Counted from the stretch's first letter, positions 10,162 through 19,982 are shown. The stretch: 64,000 nt of DNA from Thalassomonas viridans (GCF_000948985.2 NZ_CP059733.1:6386001-6450000), one strand, 5' to 3'. Numbers and translations: made by a program. The notes: generated by a model from the sequence alone, not told the origin.

Positions 10162-12081
10162 TTATTTCTTACCGAACGACTGCACCAATTGATCCAGCTG
10201 CATCGCCAGTTCGGAAATACGCAGACTCACCTGCGCCATATTATCCGACTCCGCCAGGTTTAAATTGGTTTGATCCTGGATATCGGTAATATTGCGGTTA
10301 ATGTCGTTAGACACCGCCGCCTGCTGCTCGGTCGCCGTGGCCACCTGGATATTGAGATCCCGCATCTGGGTGACATTCTCTACGATATTAACTAGGGTTT
10401 GCTGGGATTTTTCCGCCGATTCGGCGCCGGAATGGGACTTCACTTCCGAGTTTTTCATCGCCGTTACCGCCTTAGTGGCTTCGCTGCGCAGCTGGTTGAT
10501 ATTTTCCTGGATCTCATTGGTGGAATCACTGGTGCGTTGTGCCAGCACCCTGACTTCGTCCGCCACCACGGCAAAGCCGCGCCCCTGCTCACCGGCCCTG
10601 GCCGCTTCTATCGCGGCATTTAATGCCAGCAGATTGGTTTGTTCGGAAATACTGCGGATCACATCCAGCACGGAACCGATAGACTCGGTTTTATCGGCAA
10701 CATCTTTTACCACCTGGGAAGCAGACGACATTTCATCGGCTAATTCCAGGATACTGCCCCGGGTATCATCCACCACAGTGCGGCCGTGCTGTATGGTGTT
10801 ATCCAGACTGTCTGCCGTTGTCGACGCCTGGGAAGCATTATTAGCCACTTCGCTGATGGCCACCGACATCTCATGGATCGCCGTCGCCAGCTCTGTGGTT
10901 TTACCCGACTGGGCCTGGCTGCTGGTCAGGGATTTATCCGCAGACTCGGACACCGCCAGGGCTTCCGCCCTCAACGCGGCACTGGTGGTTGCCAGCTGCT
11001 CCACGGTATCGGCGATTTTTTCAACAAAGTTGTTAAAGCCCCGCTCAAGCCGCTGCAGTTCCGGGGCTTTCTGGGTGTTTAAACGCACCGACAAATCGCC
11101 GTCCGCCTGCCCCAAACGGGTAAACTCTTTCGCCAGCAAATCTATCGGCCTGGTCATAGTGCCCGCCAGGAAGAAACCTAAGGCACCAAAAACCGCCAGC
11201 GCCAGTATAATAGTCAGAATGGCGGTATTGGCGGCAGAATCTATTTTGCTGAAAATTTCATTTTTCGGCACCTGGGCCACCACATACCAGTCGGCACTTT
11301 CGATATAACTCGATGCCAGGATCACATCTTCGCCGCCCACTTCGGCTTCTACCCAGATAAAATCTTTCTTGTTGACCAGCTGCCGGTTCACTTCATTGCC
11401 GTAAAGCTTTTCGATATCGGCTTTATCCAGCTTGCTGCTGTCTTTATGTATTTTCACCAGGCCCTGGCTGTCGGTGAGAAAGACAAAACCGGTTTGTTCG
11501 ATTTTATTGCGGTTCAGCAATTCCACTATTTCGGTAACCGGCTTGCCGACACCCGCCAGGCCGCGGCCGTTCACCTGCTGGAAATTAACAAACAACTTGG
11601 TAATACCGTCTTCGGTAAACAGGCTTTTAGAACCGGCATTGCCCGAGGCAACAAAGGCAAAGTACCAGGCATCCTCTGTGGTATTTAATACCCGTAAAAA
11701 GCCGTTGTTGTTCCAGTAACTGTCGGTTTGCTTATCGACAAAAGAAGCATTGATCAGGTTGTGCCGGTTTTTTATTTTATCCAAATGCCGGACCAGCAGG
11801 TCTTCATTTTCCTTGAGTTTTCCCTGAGCCAGCAAGTCGTGAATAAAAAGATCATCGCCTATCAGGTTAACCGTTGTCTGCATCAGGCTGATTTCCTTAT
11901 CCACGCGGTTGCGGATGCGCTTTAAAATATTCGGCAGTTCCTTGCGCTCCATGCTGTCCACCAGCATTTCTTTGGCATTCTGATGGCCGGTAAAACCAAC
12001 CAGGCTAGAGGTAAGTAATACTGCAAATAAGATGGCCAGGGAGAATTTCAATTTTATCGATAAATTCGCGAACTGCATCAA
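10162..12081 (-). CDS. Methyl-accepting chemotaxis protein with Cache sensor, 639 aa
   Basis: N-terminal membrane segment (about 12-30), a periplasmic Cache-type ligand domain (about 45-280; contains DTRGxxxx-like [15 protein letters not shown]), a second membrane segment (about 285-310), HAMP, then a long cytoplasmic coiled coil. The conserved hairpin tip is [20 protein letters not shown] with [18 protein letters not shown]. Such receptors pass a periplasmic ligand signal to CheW/CheA. It has its own terminator and about 400 bases of upstream space, so it is monocistronic. No che genes are adjacent. The ligand is unknown. Confidence 0.93.
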   Translation of the reverse strand: MMQFANLSIKLKFSLAILFAVLLTSSLVGFTGHQNAKEMLVDSMERKELPNILKRIRNRVDKEISLMQTTVNLIGDDLFIHDLLAQGKLKENEDLLVRHLDKIKNRHNLINASFVDKQTDSYWNNNGFLRVLNTTEDAWYFAFVASGNAGSKSLFTEDGITKLFVNFQQVNGRGLAGVGKPVTEIVELLNRNKIEQTGFVFLTDSQGLVKIHKDSSKLDKADIEKLYGNEVNRQLVNKKDFIWVEAEVGGEDVILASSYIESADWYVVAQVPKNEIFSKIDSAANTAILTIILALAVFGALGFFLAGTMTRPIDLLAKEFTRLGQADGDLSVRLNTQKAPELQRLERGFNNFVEKIADTVEQLATTSAALRAEALAVSESADKSLTSSQAQSGKTTELATAIHEMSVAISEVANNASQASTTADSLDNTIQHGRTVVDDTRGSILELADEMSSASQVVKDVADKTESIGSVLDVIRSISEQTNLLALNAAIEAARAGEQGRGFAVVADEVRVLAQRTSDSTNEIQENINQLRSEATKAVTAMKNSEVKSHSGAESAEKSQQTLVNIVENVTQMRDLNIQVATATEQQAAVSNDINRNITDIQDQTNLNLAESDNMAQVSLRISELAMQLDQLVQSFGKK

Positions 12082-12478
12082 TTGAGCTCCAGTGTAAATT
12101 TGTAATATAACCCCGCTACAGCCAGGATAAATGACCCTTCACCTATCTCTTACCTGTAGCGGCTTTTCGCTGTTAACCGGCTGTTAACCGGCTAATACCG
12201 CAACCAGCTTGCTGCCATATTAGCCCCCAGATACTACAACAGATTGCAAAAGAAGCCCAAGAATGAATCAAAAAAAGATGACCAAATGGTCAATAAAATT
12301 CCCGGGTATTCGGCGAATAAATCACTTATGCACTTGATTTTTATTTGATAGGCTAGTGAAGAAGATAATAATGAAGCAGCCATTAGTTGAATCATAGCTA
12401 TCCGCCAATTAATTACAAAACAATTAAAGTTTTGTAAATTTCTTTCCGCTTTGTATAAGTACTTTTAGCAACAAAAAA
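12082..12478. other. Divergent intergenic region, chemoreceptor / small membrane gene
   Basis: About 400 AT-rich bases without a gene. It must hold promoters for the chemoreceptor (minus) and the small membrane gene (plus). An 11-bp unit CTGTTAACCGG is directly repeated at 12170-12191. I found no convincing sigma-54 -24/-12 pair. Confidence 0.45.
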
Positions 12479-12769
12479 ATGTCAGTGAATTATATTAATC
12501 AAAAACAGCATAGATGGTTACATAAGCTGATGCTTTATATGATTCTGGCTGACTATGTGTTGATCTTCATGTGCTTTAACGGCCTGGCCCGGGTCAACCT
12601 GACCGGCGGTATTCTTATGACCGCTTTTTTAATCCTCTACAATGTCCTGCTGGTAAAAATAGTCATGCGCTTTACCCGGCGCAATAACGACAGCTATATT
12701 ATTTATCCGGTGATCGGCTGCTGCTTTTTACTGGCCGTATTTATTTTCCGCTTTTTCCTGCTGGTTTAA
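12479..12769 (+). CDS. Small membrane protein, 96 aa, unknown function
   Basis: I do not recognise it. Three hydrophobic segments are clear (about 15-33, 42-62 and 74-95), separated by short polar loops with TRRNNDS between the second and third. There is no obvious ribosome binding site; the leader is AT-rich. It is convergent with flhA and separated from it by a shared hairpin. Confidence 0.6.
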   Translation: MSVNYINQKQHRWLHKLMLYMILADYVLIFMCFNGLARVNLTGGILMTAFLILYNVLLVKIVMRFTRRNNDSYIIYPVIGCCFLLAVFIFRFFLLV

Positions 12770-12789
12770 GCAAATAAACAGGAAAGAAA

Positions 12790-12813
12790 GCAGGGAAACC
12801 TCGGCTTCCCTGC
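12790..12813. terminator. Terminator hairpin between flhA and the small membrane gene
   Basis: GCAGGGAA-ACCTCGGC-TTCCCTGC is a perfect 8-bp stem. On the minus strand it is followed by TTTCTTTCC, so it fits best as the end of the fliM-flhA transcript. Confidence 0.65.
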
Positions 12814-12846
12814 CGGCTTGCTAACCCAGTTTCTAACCTAAGCTTG

Positions 12847-14922
12847 CTAACCCAAAGTCCCCACTACATCCACCTGAATATGCTCGGGCACTTCATTATA
12901 GGAAAGCACCGACAGGCCCTTGGCAAAAGAGCGGGCATACCTTGCCAGCAAAGGCCGCAACTGCGGCGTCACCAGCAAAGCGGCCGGATGGCCGTCCTGC
13001 TGCAGTTTTTCTTTCACCGCCGGCATACGCTGCTGCAGCTGGCTCAGCAGCGTCGGATCTATCGGGAAGCTGTCCAGCGCCACCTTAACCTCCTGCTGCG
13101 ACTGGTTCAGGGCCGCCAGCAGGGTTTGCTCCAGCTCGTCCGCCAGGGTAAAGGTGGTTAACCGGGTCCGCTCCCCTATGGCCTGGGCCATGATGCTGCG
13201 CTTTAAGGTGCAGCGGATATCGGAACACAAAAGCACGGGATCTTTGGTGGTTTCCGCCGAGTCCACCAGGGTGGTGGCGATATTGCGGATATCCGCCAGG
13301 GAAATCTGTTCCTGCAGCAGCTGGCGGAATACCTTTAACTGCTCGTTCGCCGTCAGCGCCTTGTCAAAACTCTCCGCCAGTTTCGCCGACAGGCCGCGCA
13401 GCCTTTGCACCAGGGCATCGTTTTCATTGAAGCCGAACATTTCCGCCAGGTTTTCCCGCATAAGCTTGCTGACATGGGTGGCGATCACCGTCGGGCAGTC
13501 CACCACGGAATACCCCAAATTCAACGCCTTAGGTTTATTGTCCGCCTCGATCCACACCGCCTCCATGTTGTAGGCGGGATCCCGGGTGATCTCGCCGTCC
13601 AGGGTGCCGAAAACCTCTCCGGACTTTATCGCCAGCAAGGCATCTATTTTCACCATGCCGGCGGCAACTTTCGCCCCGCTGATCTTGATGCGGTATTCGT
13701 TGGGTTTCAGGGTCAGGTTATCTTTCACCCTGACCTCGGGCAGCAAAAAGCCCATCTTTTCCGACAGGGTTTTGCGTACCCCCTTGATGCGGCTGAGCAA
13801 CTCGGCGTCCTTGCTTTCATCCACCAGGGAAATCAGCTGGTAACCCAGCTCTACCGACATGCAATCGATAAAAGGCAGGTCTTCCCATTTCAGCGGCTCG
13901 TCTTTTTTGGTGAGTGCCTCCACCATTTCTTCCGCCTGTTCCAGCGGCTTATCTTCAAGCACACGGTTTTTCTGGCGCCAGCCGACAAAGGCCAACACCC
14001 CGGCAAAAGACAGGAAAGCTATCATAGGCATGCCGGGCACCAGCCCCAGTACCAGCATAACCGCGGCGGCGGTGAAGATCACCGCCGGGGTGGCCAGCAG
14101 CTGCTGCTTTACCTGGCTGGAGACATCGCCGTCGTCGTTATTGATACGGGTCACGATAATAGCGGCGGCGGTCGCCAATAATAACGACGGGATCTGGGCC
14201 ACCAGGCCGTCACCTATGGTCAGCAGGGCAAAGCGCTGGAACGCCTCACCCGCCGTCAGGTCATGCTGGAACACCCCGATACTTAAACCGCCAAGCAGGT
14301 TGATCACCAGAATCAGCAAACCGGCCACGGCGTCACCGCGGACAAATTTTGACGCCCCGTCCATGGCCCCGTAAAAGTCTGCCTCACCGGAAACCTCGGT
14401 GCGGCGTTGTTTTGCCTGGTGCTGGTCGATAATACCGGCATTCAGGTCGGCATCTATCGCCATCTGCTTGCCCGGCAGGGCATCCAAAGTAAAGCGGGCC
14501 GCCACTTCGGAGATACGCTCCCCCCCTTTAGTGATCACCACAAAGTTGATGATCATCAGGATAACGAACACCACCATGCCCACAACATAGTTGCCGCCGA
14601 TCACCACTTCACCGAAGGCCTGGATCACCTTACCGGCGCTGTCTCCCCCTTCGTGGCCGTGCAACAGTACTATCCGGGTGGAGGCGATATTCAGGGTCAG
14701 GCGCATCAGGGTAGCGATCAGCAATACCGTAGGAAAGACGGAAAAATCCAGCGGCCGGTTCGCCGAAACCGCCACCAGCAACACCATGATCGACAAGACG
14801 ATATTAAAGGTAAACAGGCTGTCGAGTAACCAGGGAGGCAAAGGCAGGATCACCATGGCCAGTATCGCCAGGAGTAAAATAGGTATACTTACTTTGGTAT
14901 GCTTTAATGTGTTCCAGTTCAC
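12847..14922 (-). CDS. flhA: Flagellar export apparatus protein FlhA (lateral set)
   Basis: 691 residues, usual FlhA length. The N-terminal half is membrane-embedded (about eight segments to residue 330) and includes the FHIPEP-family signature region (RISEVAARFTLDALPGKQMAIDADL). The C-terminal cytosolic part (about 350-691) forms the export-gate nonamer that docks chaperone-substrate complexes. Last gene of the minus-strand fliMNPQR-flhBA operon; flhF, flhG and fliA, which follow flhA in polar clusters, are absent, which supports a lateral-type system. Confidence 0.95.
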   Translation of the reverse strand: MNWNTLKHTKVSIPILLLAILAMVILPLPPWLLDSLFTFNIVLSIMVLLVAVSANRPLDFSVFPTVLLIATLMRLTLNIASTRIVLLHGHEGGDSAGKVIQAFGEVVIGGNYVVGMVVFVILMIINFVVITKGGERISEVAARFTLDALPGKQMAIDADLNAGIIDQHQAKQRRTEVSGEADFYGAMDGASKFVRGDAVAGLLILVINLLGGLSIGVFQHDLTAGEAFQRFALLTIGDGLVAQIPSLLLATAAAIIVTRINNDDGDVSSQVKQQLLATPAVIFTAAAVMLVLGLVPGMPMIAFLSFAGVLAFVGWRQKNRVLEDKPLEQAEEMVEALTKKDEPLKWEDLPFIDCMSVELGYQLISLVDESKDAELLSRIKGVRKTLSEKMGFLLPEVRVKDNLTLKPNEYRIKISGAKVAAGMVKIDALLAIKSGEVFGTLDGEITRDPAYNMEAVWIEADNKPKALNLGYSVVDCPTVIATHVSKLMRENLAEMFGFNENDALVQRLRGLSAKLAESFDKALTANEQLKVFRQLLQEQISLADIRNIATTLVDSAETTKDPVLLCSDIRCTLKRSIMAQAIGERTRLTTFTLADELEQTLLAALNQSQQEVKVALDSFPIDPTLLSQLQQRMPAVKEKLQQDGHPAALLVTPQLRPLLARYARSFAKGLSVLSYNEVPEHIQVDVVGTLG

Positions 14923-14936
14923 AATAAACCTCTTGA

Positions 14937-16064
14937 TTAACGTCTTAAACTTTCGGGAATAGCAAAATCAGGCAGGGCATTGGGGGCCTTGCCCCGTCCC
15001 TGCCGGTACGCCTTAAGCTGCATGATATAAGTTAGAATGTAAGCCACCGCGGTATACAGGGCGCCGGGTATTTCCTGATCTATCTGGGTGGAATAATAAA
15101 TCGCCCGGGTCAGCTCCGGTACTTCCAGCACCTCCAGCTCATGTTTGCGGGCAATGTCCCGGATCCGCAGCGCCATATGGTCCACCCCTTTGGCGATCAC
15201 GAAAGGCGCCGACGAGCGGTTAACGTCATATTTAAGCGCCACCGCATAATGGGTGGGGTTGACGATCACCACATCGGCATCCGGAACCAGTTTTTCCATG
15301 CGTGCCTGGCTCATCTGCCGCTGGATCTGTTTGATCTTCTGTTTTACTTCCGGGCTGCCTTCGCTGTTTTTATGCTCTTCCTTCACTTCCTGCTTACTCA
15401 TGCGCAGCTTCTTGAGCATGGCAAACCTCTGGTAGGGCACATCCAGCGCCGCCACCAAAAACAGCGAGCTGCCCATGATGATAAAGGCCAGGGAAATGAT
15501 CTTCATGCCGGTTTCTATCGAGCGGATCAACGGCATTTGCGCCATGGCAAACAGCTGGGACCAGTACTGGTTCAGTATGCTGGCCATGGTCAGGGCGATT
15601 AAGCTGATTTTCAGGATAGACTTAAGCAGCTCCATCAGGGAATCTTTGGAAAACATGCGCTTTAAGCCGCTAAGGGGATTAAGTTTGCTGAATTTCGGCA
15701 TCACCGCCTTCATCACGAAGATAAAGCCCCCGGGAAACAAGCCCAGCAGCATCAGCACCAGGTTAAGGAAGAGGATAAAAGGCACCAGCACCATCAGCAT
15801 GTCGAGCACGGCCTCGGCAAACATGGATACCATTAACGACGGATCCCGGGTTGCCGACCAGTTCAGCTGCATCTGCCGGGACATCAGCTTACTAAAGAAC
15901 TCGCTGAACAAAGGTGCAAACCAGAGAAAGGCGATACCGCCAATCAGCAGCAGGCCCGCGGTGGACAGCTCCTTGGAGCGCGCCAGCTGGCCGTCTTTCC
16001 TCGCCCGGTCGATTTTCTGTTGCGAGGCCTGTTCCGATTTATCCTGGGTAGAATCTTCCGACAT
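14937..16064 (-). CDS. flhB: Flagellar export switch protein FlhB (lateral set)
   Basis: 375 residues. Four membrane segments lie in the first 210 residues, then a cytosolic domain with the autocleavage site Asn269-Pro270-Thr271-His272 (VIVNPTHYAVALKY). Cleavage at NPTH switches export from rod/hook to filament substrates. The N-terminus is charged (SEDSTQDKSEQASQQKIDRARKDGQ) as usual. It lies directly after fliR with no gap. Confidence 0.95.
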   Translation of the reverse strand: MSEDSTQDKSEQASQQKIDRARKDGQLARSKELSTAGLLLIGGIAFLWFAPLFSEFFSKLMSRQMQLNWSATRDPSLMVSMFAEAVLDMLMVLVPFILFLNLVLMLLGLFPGGFIFVMKAVMPKFSKLNPLSGLKRMFSKDSLMELLKSILKISLIALTMASILNQYWSQLFAMAQMPLIRSIETGMKIISLAFIIMGSSLFLVAALDVPYQRFAMLKKLRMSKQEVKEEHKNSEGSPEVKQKIKQIQRQMSQARMEKLVPDADVVIVNPTHYAVALKYDVNRSSAPFVIAKGVDHMALRIRDIARKHELEVLEVPELTRAIYYSTQIDQEIPGALYTAVAYILTYIMQLKAYRQGRGKAPNALPDFAIPESLRR

Positions 16065-16838
16065 TTAAGCTCCGATCACAGCGCGCATCTGGCTCAACAC
16101 ATACACGGTCAGGTCCAGGAAACGGTTGGGGATGGCAGAAAACACCAGGCCCAGGCAAAACAGGCCCATCAGCATACCCATGGGAAATCCCAGGGAAAAA
16201 ACGTTCAACGACGGCGCACTGCGGTTCATGGCGCCGAAGGTGATATTCACCAGCAACATGGCGATAATGGCCGGCATCGCCAGCATCAGCCCGGCCGCAA
16301 ACATCCAGCCCACCAGCTGCACCGCCACCTCGATATCCAGGGCAAAAATACTCTCTCCCACCGGCCAGGTGCGGAAACTTTCGACTATGATATCCAGGAC
16401 GACCAAATGGCCGTTCAGCCCCAGAAACAGCAAAGTGGCAAAGATGATCAGCAGCTGGGAAATCAGCGGCGCACTGCCGCCGTTGGCGGGATCGTTCATC
16501 ACCGCCATCGACAGGCCCATTTGCATGGACAACAGCTGGCCCACTAAAAACATCATGGTAAAAAGCAGGTTCAGGCTTAAGCCGAGAATAACCCCGAACA
16601 GTATCTGTTCGATGGCCAGCACTAAGGTAGAAACCGAAAAAGGATCAAACGCCGGCATCAGCGGCATCATAGGGGCGATAATGGCGGCCAGCACCAGGGA
16701 AAATAAAATGCGCACCAGCGGCGTCACCCTGGGATCGCCAAAAAACGGCATCAGCCAGAGCACAGCGGCGATGCGGAAAAACGGCCACCACAGCTTACCG
16801 AGCCAGGCCATCAGTTCCGGGGTACTCAGGGTCAGCAC
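16065..16838 (-). CDS. fliR: Flagellar export gate protein FliR (lateral set)
   Basis: 257 residues, highly hydrophobic, about six membrane segments. Contains family-typical MPFFGDPRVTPLVRILFSLVLA and FNLLF-type stretches. With FliP and FliQ it forms the helical export gate. It adjoins flhB and is 2 bases from fliQ. Confidence 0.93.
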   Translation of the reverse strand: MLTLSTPELMAWLGKLWWPFFRIAAVLWLMPFFGDPRVTPLVRILFSLVLAAIIAPMMPLMPAFDPFSVSTLVLAIEQILFGVILGLSLNLLFTMMFLVGQLLSMQMGLSMAVMNDPANGGSAPLISQLLIIFATLLFLGLNGHLVVLDIIVESFRTWPVGESIFALDIEVAVQLVGWMFAAGLMLAMPAIIAMLLVNITFGAMNRSAPSLNVFSLGFPMGMLMGLFCLGLVFSAIPNRFLDLTVYVLSQMRAVIGA

Positions 16839-16840
16839 GG

Positions 16841-17110
16841 CTAGCCGATCAAACCGGGAATATTAAGGAACAGGCCGTCGAACAGCTCCTGCAGCTGCTT
16901 CAACAGCCAATGGCCGGCAAACATCAGCATCAGCAGGGTCATCAGCAAACGCGGCAGGAAGCTTAACGTCTGCTCCTGGATCTGCGTCGCCGCCTGGAAG
17001 ATACTGACGATCAGCCCCACCACCAGGCCCGGCACTATCAGCACGGAAACCATGGCGATGATAGTTAAAATCGCCTGGTTCATCAGTTCCACTATCTGCT
17101 CGGGACTCAT
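16841..17110 (-). CDS. fliQ: Flagellar export gate protein FliQ (lateral set)
   Basis: 89 residues with two membrane helices and the conserved pattern PGLVVGLIVSIFQAATQIQEQTLSFLPRL. Standard length. It lies between fliR and fliP in the minus-strand operon. Confidence 0.95.
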   Translation of the reverse strand: MSPEQIVELMNQAILTIIAMVSVLIVPGLVVGLIVSIFQAATQIQEQTLSFLPRLLMTLLMLMFAGHWLLKQLQELFDGLFLNIPGLIG

Positions 17111-17150
17111 TTACTCAACTCCATTGCCATCAGCCAAGACTCTCCTCTAG

Positions 17151-17888
17151 TCAACCGCCGGAAAAACTGGCGGCCATAGTGCCCACCGTCATCGACCAGC
17201 CGTCCACCAGCACAAACACCATCAGCTTAAACGGCAGGGAAATGATCAGCGGCGACAGCATCATCATACCCATGGCCATAAGTACGCTGGCCACCACCAG
17301 GTCTATCACCAGAAAGGGGATAAACAGCATAAAGCCGATTTGGAAAGCGGTTTTCAACTCGCTGAGCACAAAGGCCGGCATCAGCACAAAAAACGGGATA
17401 TTGTCCGCCAACGTCACCGGCTCCTCGCCGGCTATCTTCATCATCTGCTCCAGATCCGTTTCCCGGGTTTGCGCCAACATAAAGGCCTGCAGCGGCTGCT
17501 TGGCCCTTGCTATCGCCTGCTCCAGCCCGATCTCTTCCTGCTCGTAGGGAATAAAGGCCTGCTGGTGGATCTCGCTCCACACCGGCCTCATGATCAAAAT
17601 CGTCAGGGTCAGGGCAATGCCCACCAGCACCCGGTTAGGCGGGCTTTGCTGCAAGCCCATGGCCTGGCGCAGAATCGCCAGCACCACGATAATGCGGGTA
17701 AAACTGGTAAGCATCAGCAGCATGGCCGGCAACAGGCTTAACGCCGTCATCAGCAGTAAAATCTGCAGCTTGATGCTGTATTCCTGCTTGACCCCGCCTT
17801 CGGTAACAGAAAATAACGTCAGCTCCGCCTGGGCGGGAAAAATACTGCCGGCGGTCAACAACGCCAGCAATAACAAGCGCCATATCAT
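17151..17888 (-). CDS. fliP: Flagellar export gate protein FliP (lateral set)
   Basis: 245 residues with a cleavable N-terminal signal peptide (first about 21 residues, ending QAEL). It has typical FliP regions: [26 protein letters not shown] and [20 protein letters not shown]. It overlaps the fliN stop by four bases. fliO, usually between fliN and fliP, is missing, as in other lateral systems. Confidence 0.95.
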   Translation of the reverse strand: MIWRLLLLALLTAGSIFPAQAELTLFSVTEGGVKQEYSIKLQILLLMTALSLLPAMLLMLTSFTRIIVVLAILRQAMGLQQSPPNRVLVGIALTLTILIMRPVWSEIHQQAFIPYEQEEIGLEQAIARAKQPLQAFMLAQTRETDLEQMMKIAGEEPVTLADNIPFFVLMPAFVLSELKTAFQIGFMLFIPFLVIDLVVASVLMAMGMMMLSPLIISLPFKLMVFVLVDGWSMTVGTMAASFSGG

Positions 17889-18247
17889 AAACGGAAACCG
17901 TTTAAGACATCGTCAACAATATCAACAAGTTTGATGCCGTATTTGCCGTTCACCACCACGACTTCGGCCGACGCCAGCATCTGGCCGTTCACCTTAACGT
18001 CCAGCGGCTCACCGGCAACTTTTTCCAGTTCGATCACCGCCCCCGAGCTTAACTGCATCAGGTCCCCCAGCATCAATTTAGTGCTGGCAACCTCCAGGGT
18101 GACATCAACGGGAATATTATGAAAAAAGCTTAAATCCCGCGCCGGCGGCTTCTCTTCCATGGCGATGGCTTCTTCCATCAGCTGATCGTCGAGATCATCC
18201 AGACCGTCAAGTTCTAAATCCATGTTATCAACGTCAAATTCATTCAT
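17885..18247 (-). CDS. fliN: Flagellar switch protein FliN (lateral set)
   Basis: 120 residues. Acidic N-terminus ([20 protein letters not shown]), then the SpoA/C-ring domain (about 45-118; [40 protein letters not shown]). Forms the base of the C-ring with FliM. It lies between fliM and fliP. Confidence 0.93.
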   Translation of the reverse strand: MNEFDVDNMDLELDGLDDLDDQLMEEAIAMEEKPPARDLSFFHNIPVDVTLEVASTKLMLGDLMQLSSGAVIELEKVAGEPLDVKVNGQMLASAEVVVVNGKYGIKLVDIVDDVLNGFRL

Positions 18248-18315
18248 GTGCTACTCACTTGTTAACTGCTAATGTTTAATGTTTGGCATCTAAAACGCGC
18301 TTATTGATTAAGCAC

Positions 18316-19185
18316 TTATTCCTGAGGTACATCAGTGACCTGCATCACCAACTGTCCGGATTTCTCCACCACCCGCCCCTGGGCGATCACCTGCTTGCCG
18401 GCGTAGGCATTCACCACCTCCGGCAAATCCAGCATGATAAGATCGTCTTTTCTCAGCCGGGTTAACTGGGCCACCGTCAGCCGGGTTTTGGCTAACACTA
18501 AATTAAGTTCGGTGGGAATTTTTTCCGCGGCAAACGCCAGCTTGGCCTCAAGCAGGCTTAAATCCGCGTCGGCATCGGGCTGTGCCACCCGGGGAGCAAT
18601 AATCGAAGGCTGGTACCAGATATCCCAGGTTGCCTGGTAATCTTTTATGGTCAGGCAGCTGCTGGCGGTAAGGTATTCCTCTGTGGTTTCCGGCTTGTTC
18701 ACCGGCAGGATCTGCCACTGGTTGTCCAGCTCCAGCAGTTGATCGGATGCCGTTAAGTGTATGTTTAGCAAGGTAGTTAACAGCCTGAGTTCAGAATCGC
18801 TGACCTTGATATCGCCGTTTTTCTTACCTATTTTTGCCTGCTGTCCGCCGAGGAAGATTTCCGCCAGGTTATACAGGGTTGCATAGTTAATCGCCAGAAT
18901 GACATGTTCATTCGCCCCGTTGCTGGCCTGCAGCCACAACAGGGTGTCCTGCTCTATGGCGATAGCGCCGCAGCTAAAAGGGCTTAATTCCAGCTTACAT
19001 TCGTGGTCGTTCAGCAGGCGTATACACTCGCTTTCCAGGCGGGTGAGCAATTCATGATGGCATGCGTTGATAAGATTCAGGCAGGTTTGCCTGTGGCGTT
19101 TGTCGCCAAGCAGATCATACGGTTCAACCCCAATAGCCTCATCTGCAGCTAAGATGCGCTTAGCAGCCGGCGTAAAAGCAGGCAT
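18316..19185 (-). CDS. fliM: Flagellar motor switch protein FliM (lateral set), no CheY-binding motif seen
   Basis: 289 residues, shorter than the usual 320-340. The C-terminal SpoA domain (about 215-285; IPTELNLVLAKTRLTVAQLTRL) and middle domain are recognisable. The N-terminus, MPAFTPAAKRILAADEAIGV, has no EIDALL-like motif, through which phospho-CheY binds in chemotactic motors. Lateral flagella of Vibrio do not switch direction, so the loss fits. First gene of the minus-strand operon. A sequence of this divergence could be called a generic C-ring protein, but position beside fliN settles it. Confidence 0.88.
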   Translation of the reverse strand: MPAFTPAAKRILAADEAIGVEPYDLLGDKRHRQTCLNLINACHHELLTRLESECIRLLNDHECKLELSPFSCGAIAIEQDTLLWLQASNGANEHVILAINYATLYNLAEIFLGGQQAKIGKKNGDIKVSDSELRLLTTLLNIHLTASDQLLELDNQWQILPVNKPETTEEYLTASSCLTIKDYQATWDIWYQPSIIAPRVAQPDADADLSLLEAKLAFAAEKIPTELNLVLAKTRLTVAQLTRLRKDDLIMLDLPEVVNAYAGKQVIAQGRVVEKSGQLVMQVTDVPQE

Positions 19186-19552
19186 AGATAATTCTCCAAT
19201 GAATCAATAGTTAATGTCTAAACAACTTTCTTAAAACTGGCTAAGCCGGGGCTTGGCGCACAAGAAAATCATGACAATCTGCTTCCGGGCTTTCACGCTC
19301 AGAATAGATCCAAAGGGGGCATGTATGTTTTTAGAGTGTAATCAATTTTTAGATGAAATAGCAATGCCTCCTGTAAAAATATTTCACACTAATTTTACAG
19401 GTGTAATTAACCCTATTACGGATTTTCCGGGGCTTGCTACTGGTTTACCAGTGCTTTGCCACTAATGCAGGAAAAAGGCAGCCAAAGCTACTGCCAAGTA
19501 CAACTAACTAAGCTATAAGCGCTTTTTTTAAAATTTCTTTCGAAATAAGGTA
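19186..19552. other. Divergent leader region, fliM side
   Basis: No confident gene. Notable dyads are CCTGTAAAA / TTTTACAGG (19370-19378 with 19393-19401), GTAAT-N7-ATTAC near 19402-19418 and ACTGG-TTTA-CCAGT (19438-19451). A short frame at 19253-19465 has no ribosome binding site. These dyads could be regulator sites for fliM on the minus strand or motY on the plus strand. Confidence 0.4.
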
Positions 19553-19581
19553 TTGTTTGAAAAATTTTTATCTGCTAGTAT
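19553..19581 (+). promoter_or_regulatory. Candidate sigma-70 promoter for motY-lafK
   Basis: TTGTTT (19553-19558), 17 bases, then TAGTAT (19576-19581) preceded by TGC as an extended -10. The start would fall near 19588, about 60 bases before the riboswitch. Both boxes are imperfect. Confidence 0.35.
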
Positions 19582-19655
19582 CGCCTCGCAGTCAATTGGT
19601 AATAATATTTCAAATTTATTCCCGGTTGGCGGCTTTAACTGAAAATTAACAAGAT

Positions 19656-19740
19656 AATGGCAAACAGATCGCGAGGTCTGGACGCAAAGTCACCAGTCTG
19701 CTTTACGGCGAAAAACCGGACGGCAGATAGTGGGACCACC
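19656..19740 (+). promoter_or_regulatory. Cyclic-di-GMP-I (GEMM) riboswitch in the motY-lafK leader
   Basis: The sequence follows the GEMM-I aptamer layout: GGCAAAC, then a hairpin CAGATC-GCGA-GGTCTG closed by a GNRA tetraloop (19664-19679), then the invariant GGACGCAAAG (19680-19689) and a second helix CAGTCTGC / GGCAGATAG (19694-19701 with 19722-19730), then GTGGGACCACC. This matches the order of elements in the Vibrio Vc2 aptamer. It lies about 245 bases upstream of motY. Several hairpins follow as a possible expression platform. c-di-GMP binding is inferred from the family. Confidence 0.9.
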
Positions 19741-19755
19741 TAACGTTAGTTGACT

Positions 19756-19970
19756 CGATCGACCGGTTTTCGGCGATCGCTTCTTCATGGGGAAGATCTG
19801 TCTTTTTGACGGTCGTTTGCCCCAGGGAGAGATATGTCTTCTTCGCTGGGAGAAGCTTTCTCTTCTCCCCGTCCGCCTGTGCCTGTTTCCGTCTTAATAA
19901 TTTTTGCTGATATCACCTAGCGGTGTGCCCTGAATGAATTTTTATTCAATCCGGGTGCGGATTAAAAGGA
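19756..19970 (+). promoter_or_regulatory. Structured leader after the riboswitch (possible expression platform)
   Basis: Hairpins in series: CGATCG...CGATCG (19756-19779), GGGG...CCCC enclosing CTGTC/GACGG (about 19789-19823), and GGGAGAAG-CTTTCT-CTTCTCCC (19848-19869). CTTCTCCCC at 19862-19870 could instead pair with GGGGAAG at 19789-19795, giving mutually exclusive folds. None ends in a long T-run, so control of translation or a Rho-dependent switch is as likely as intrinsic termination. Confidence 0.45.
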
Positions 19971-19982
19971 TGAACAGAAACC

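Noticed and set aside
10292..11308. 338-codon plus-strand frame antisense to the chemoreceptor
   Set aside because: It lies wholly inside the chemoreceptor gene on the other strand, has Ser/Arg/Thr-rich nonsense composition and no domain; it is a shadow of codon bias.
19253..19465. 70-codon frame in the fliM-motY gap
   Set aside because: No ribosome binding site, AT-rich and full of dyads; it looks like regulatory sequence rather than coding sequence.
19624..19645. Sigma-54 promoter before the riboswitch (TTGGCGG...ACTGA)
   Set aside because: The -24 GG is present but the -12 GC is missing at the required spacing.
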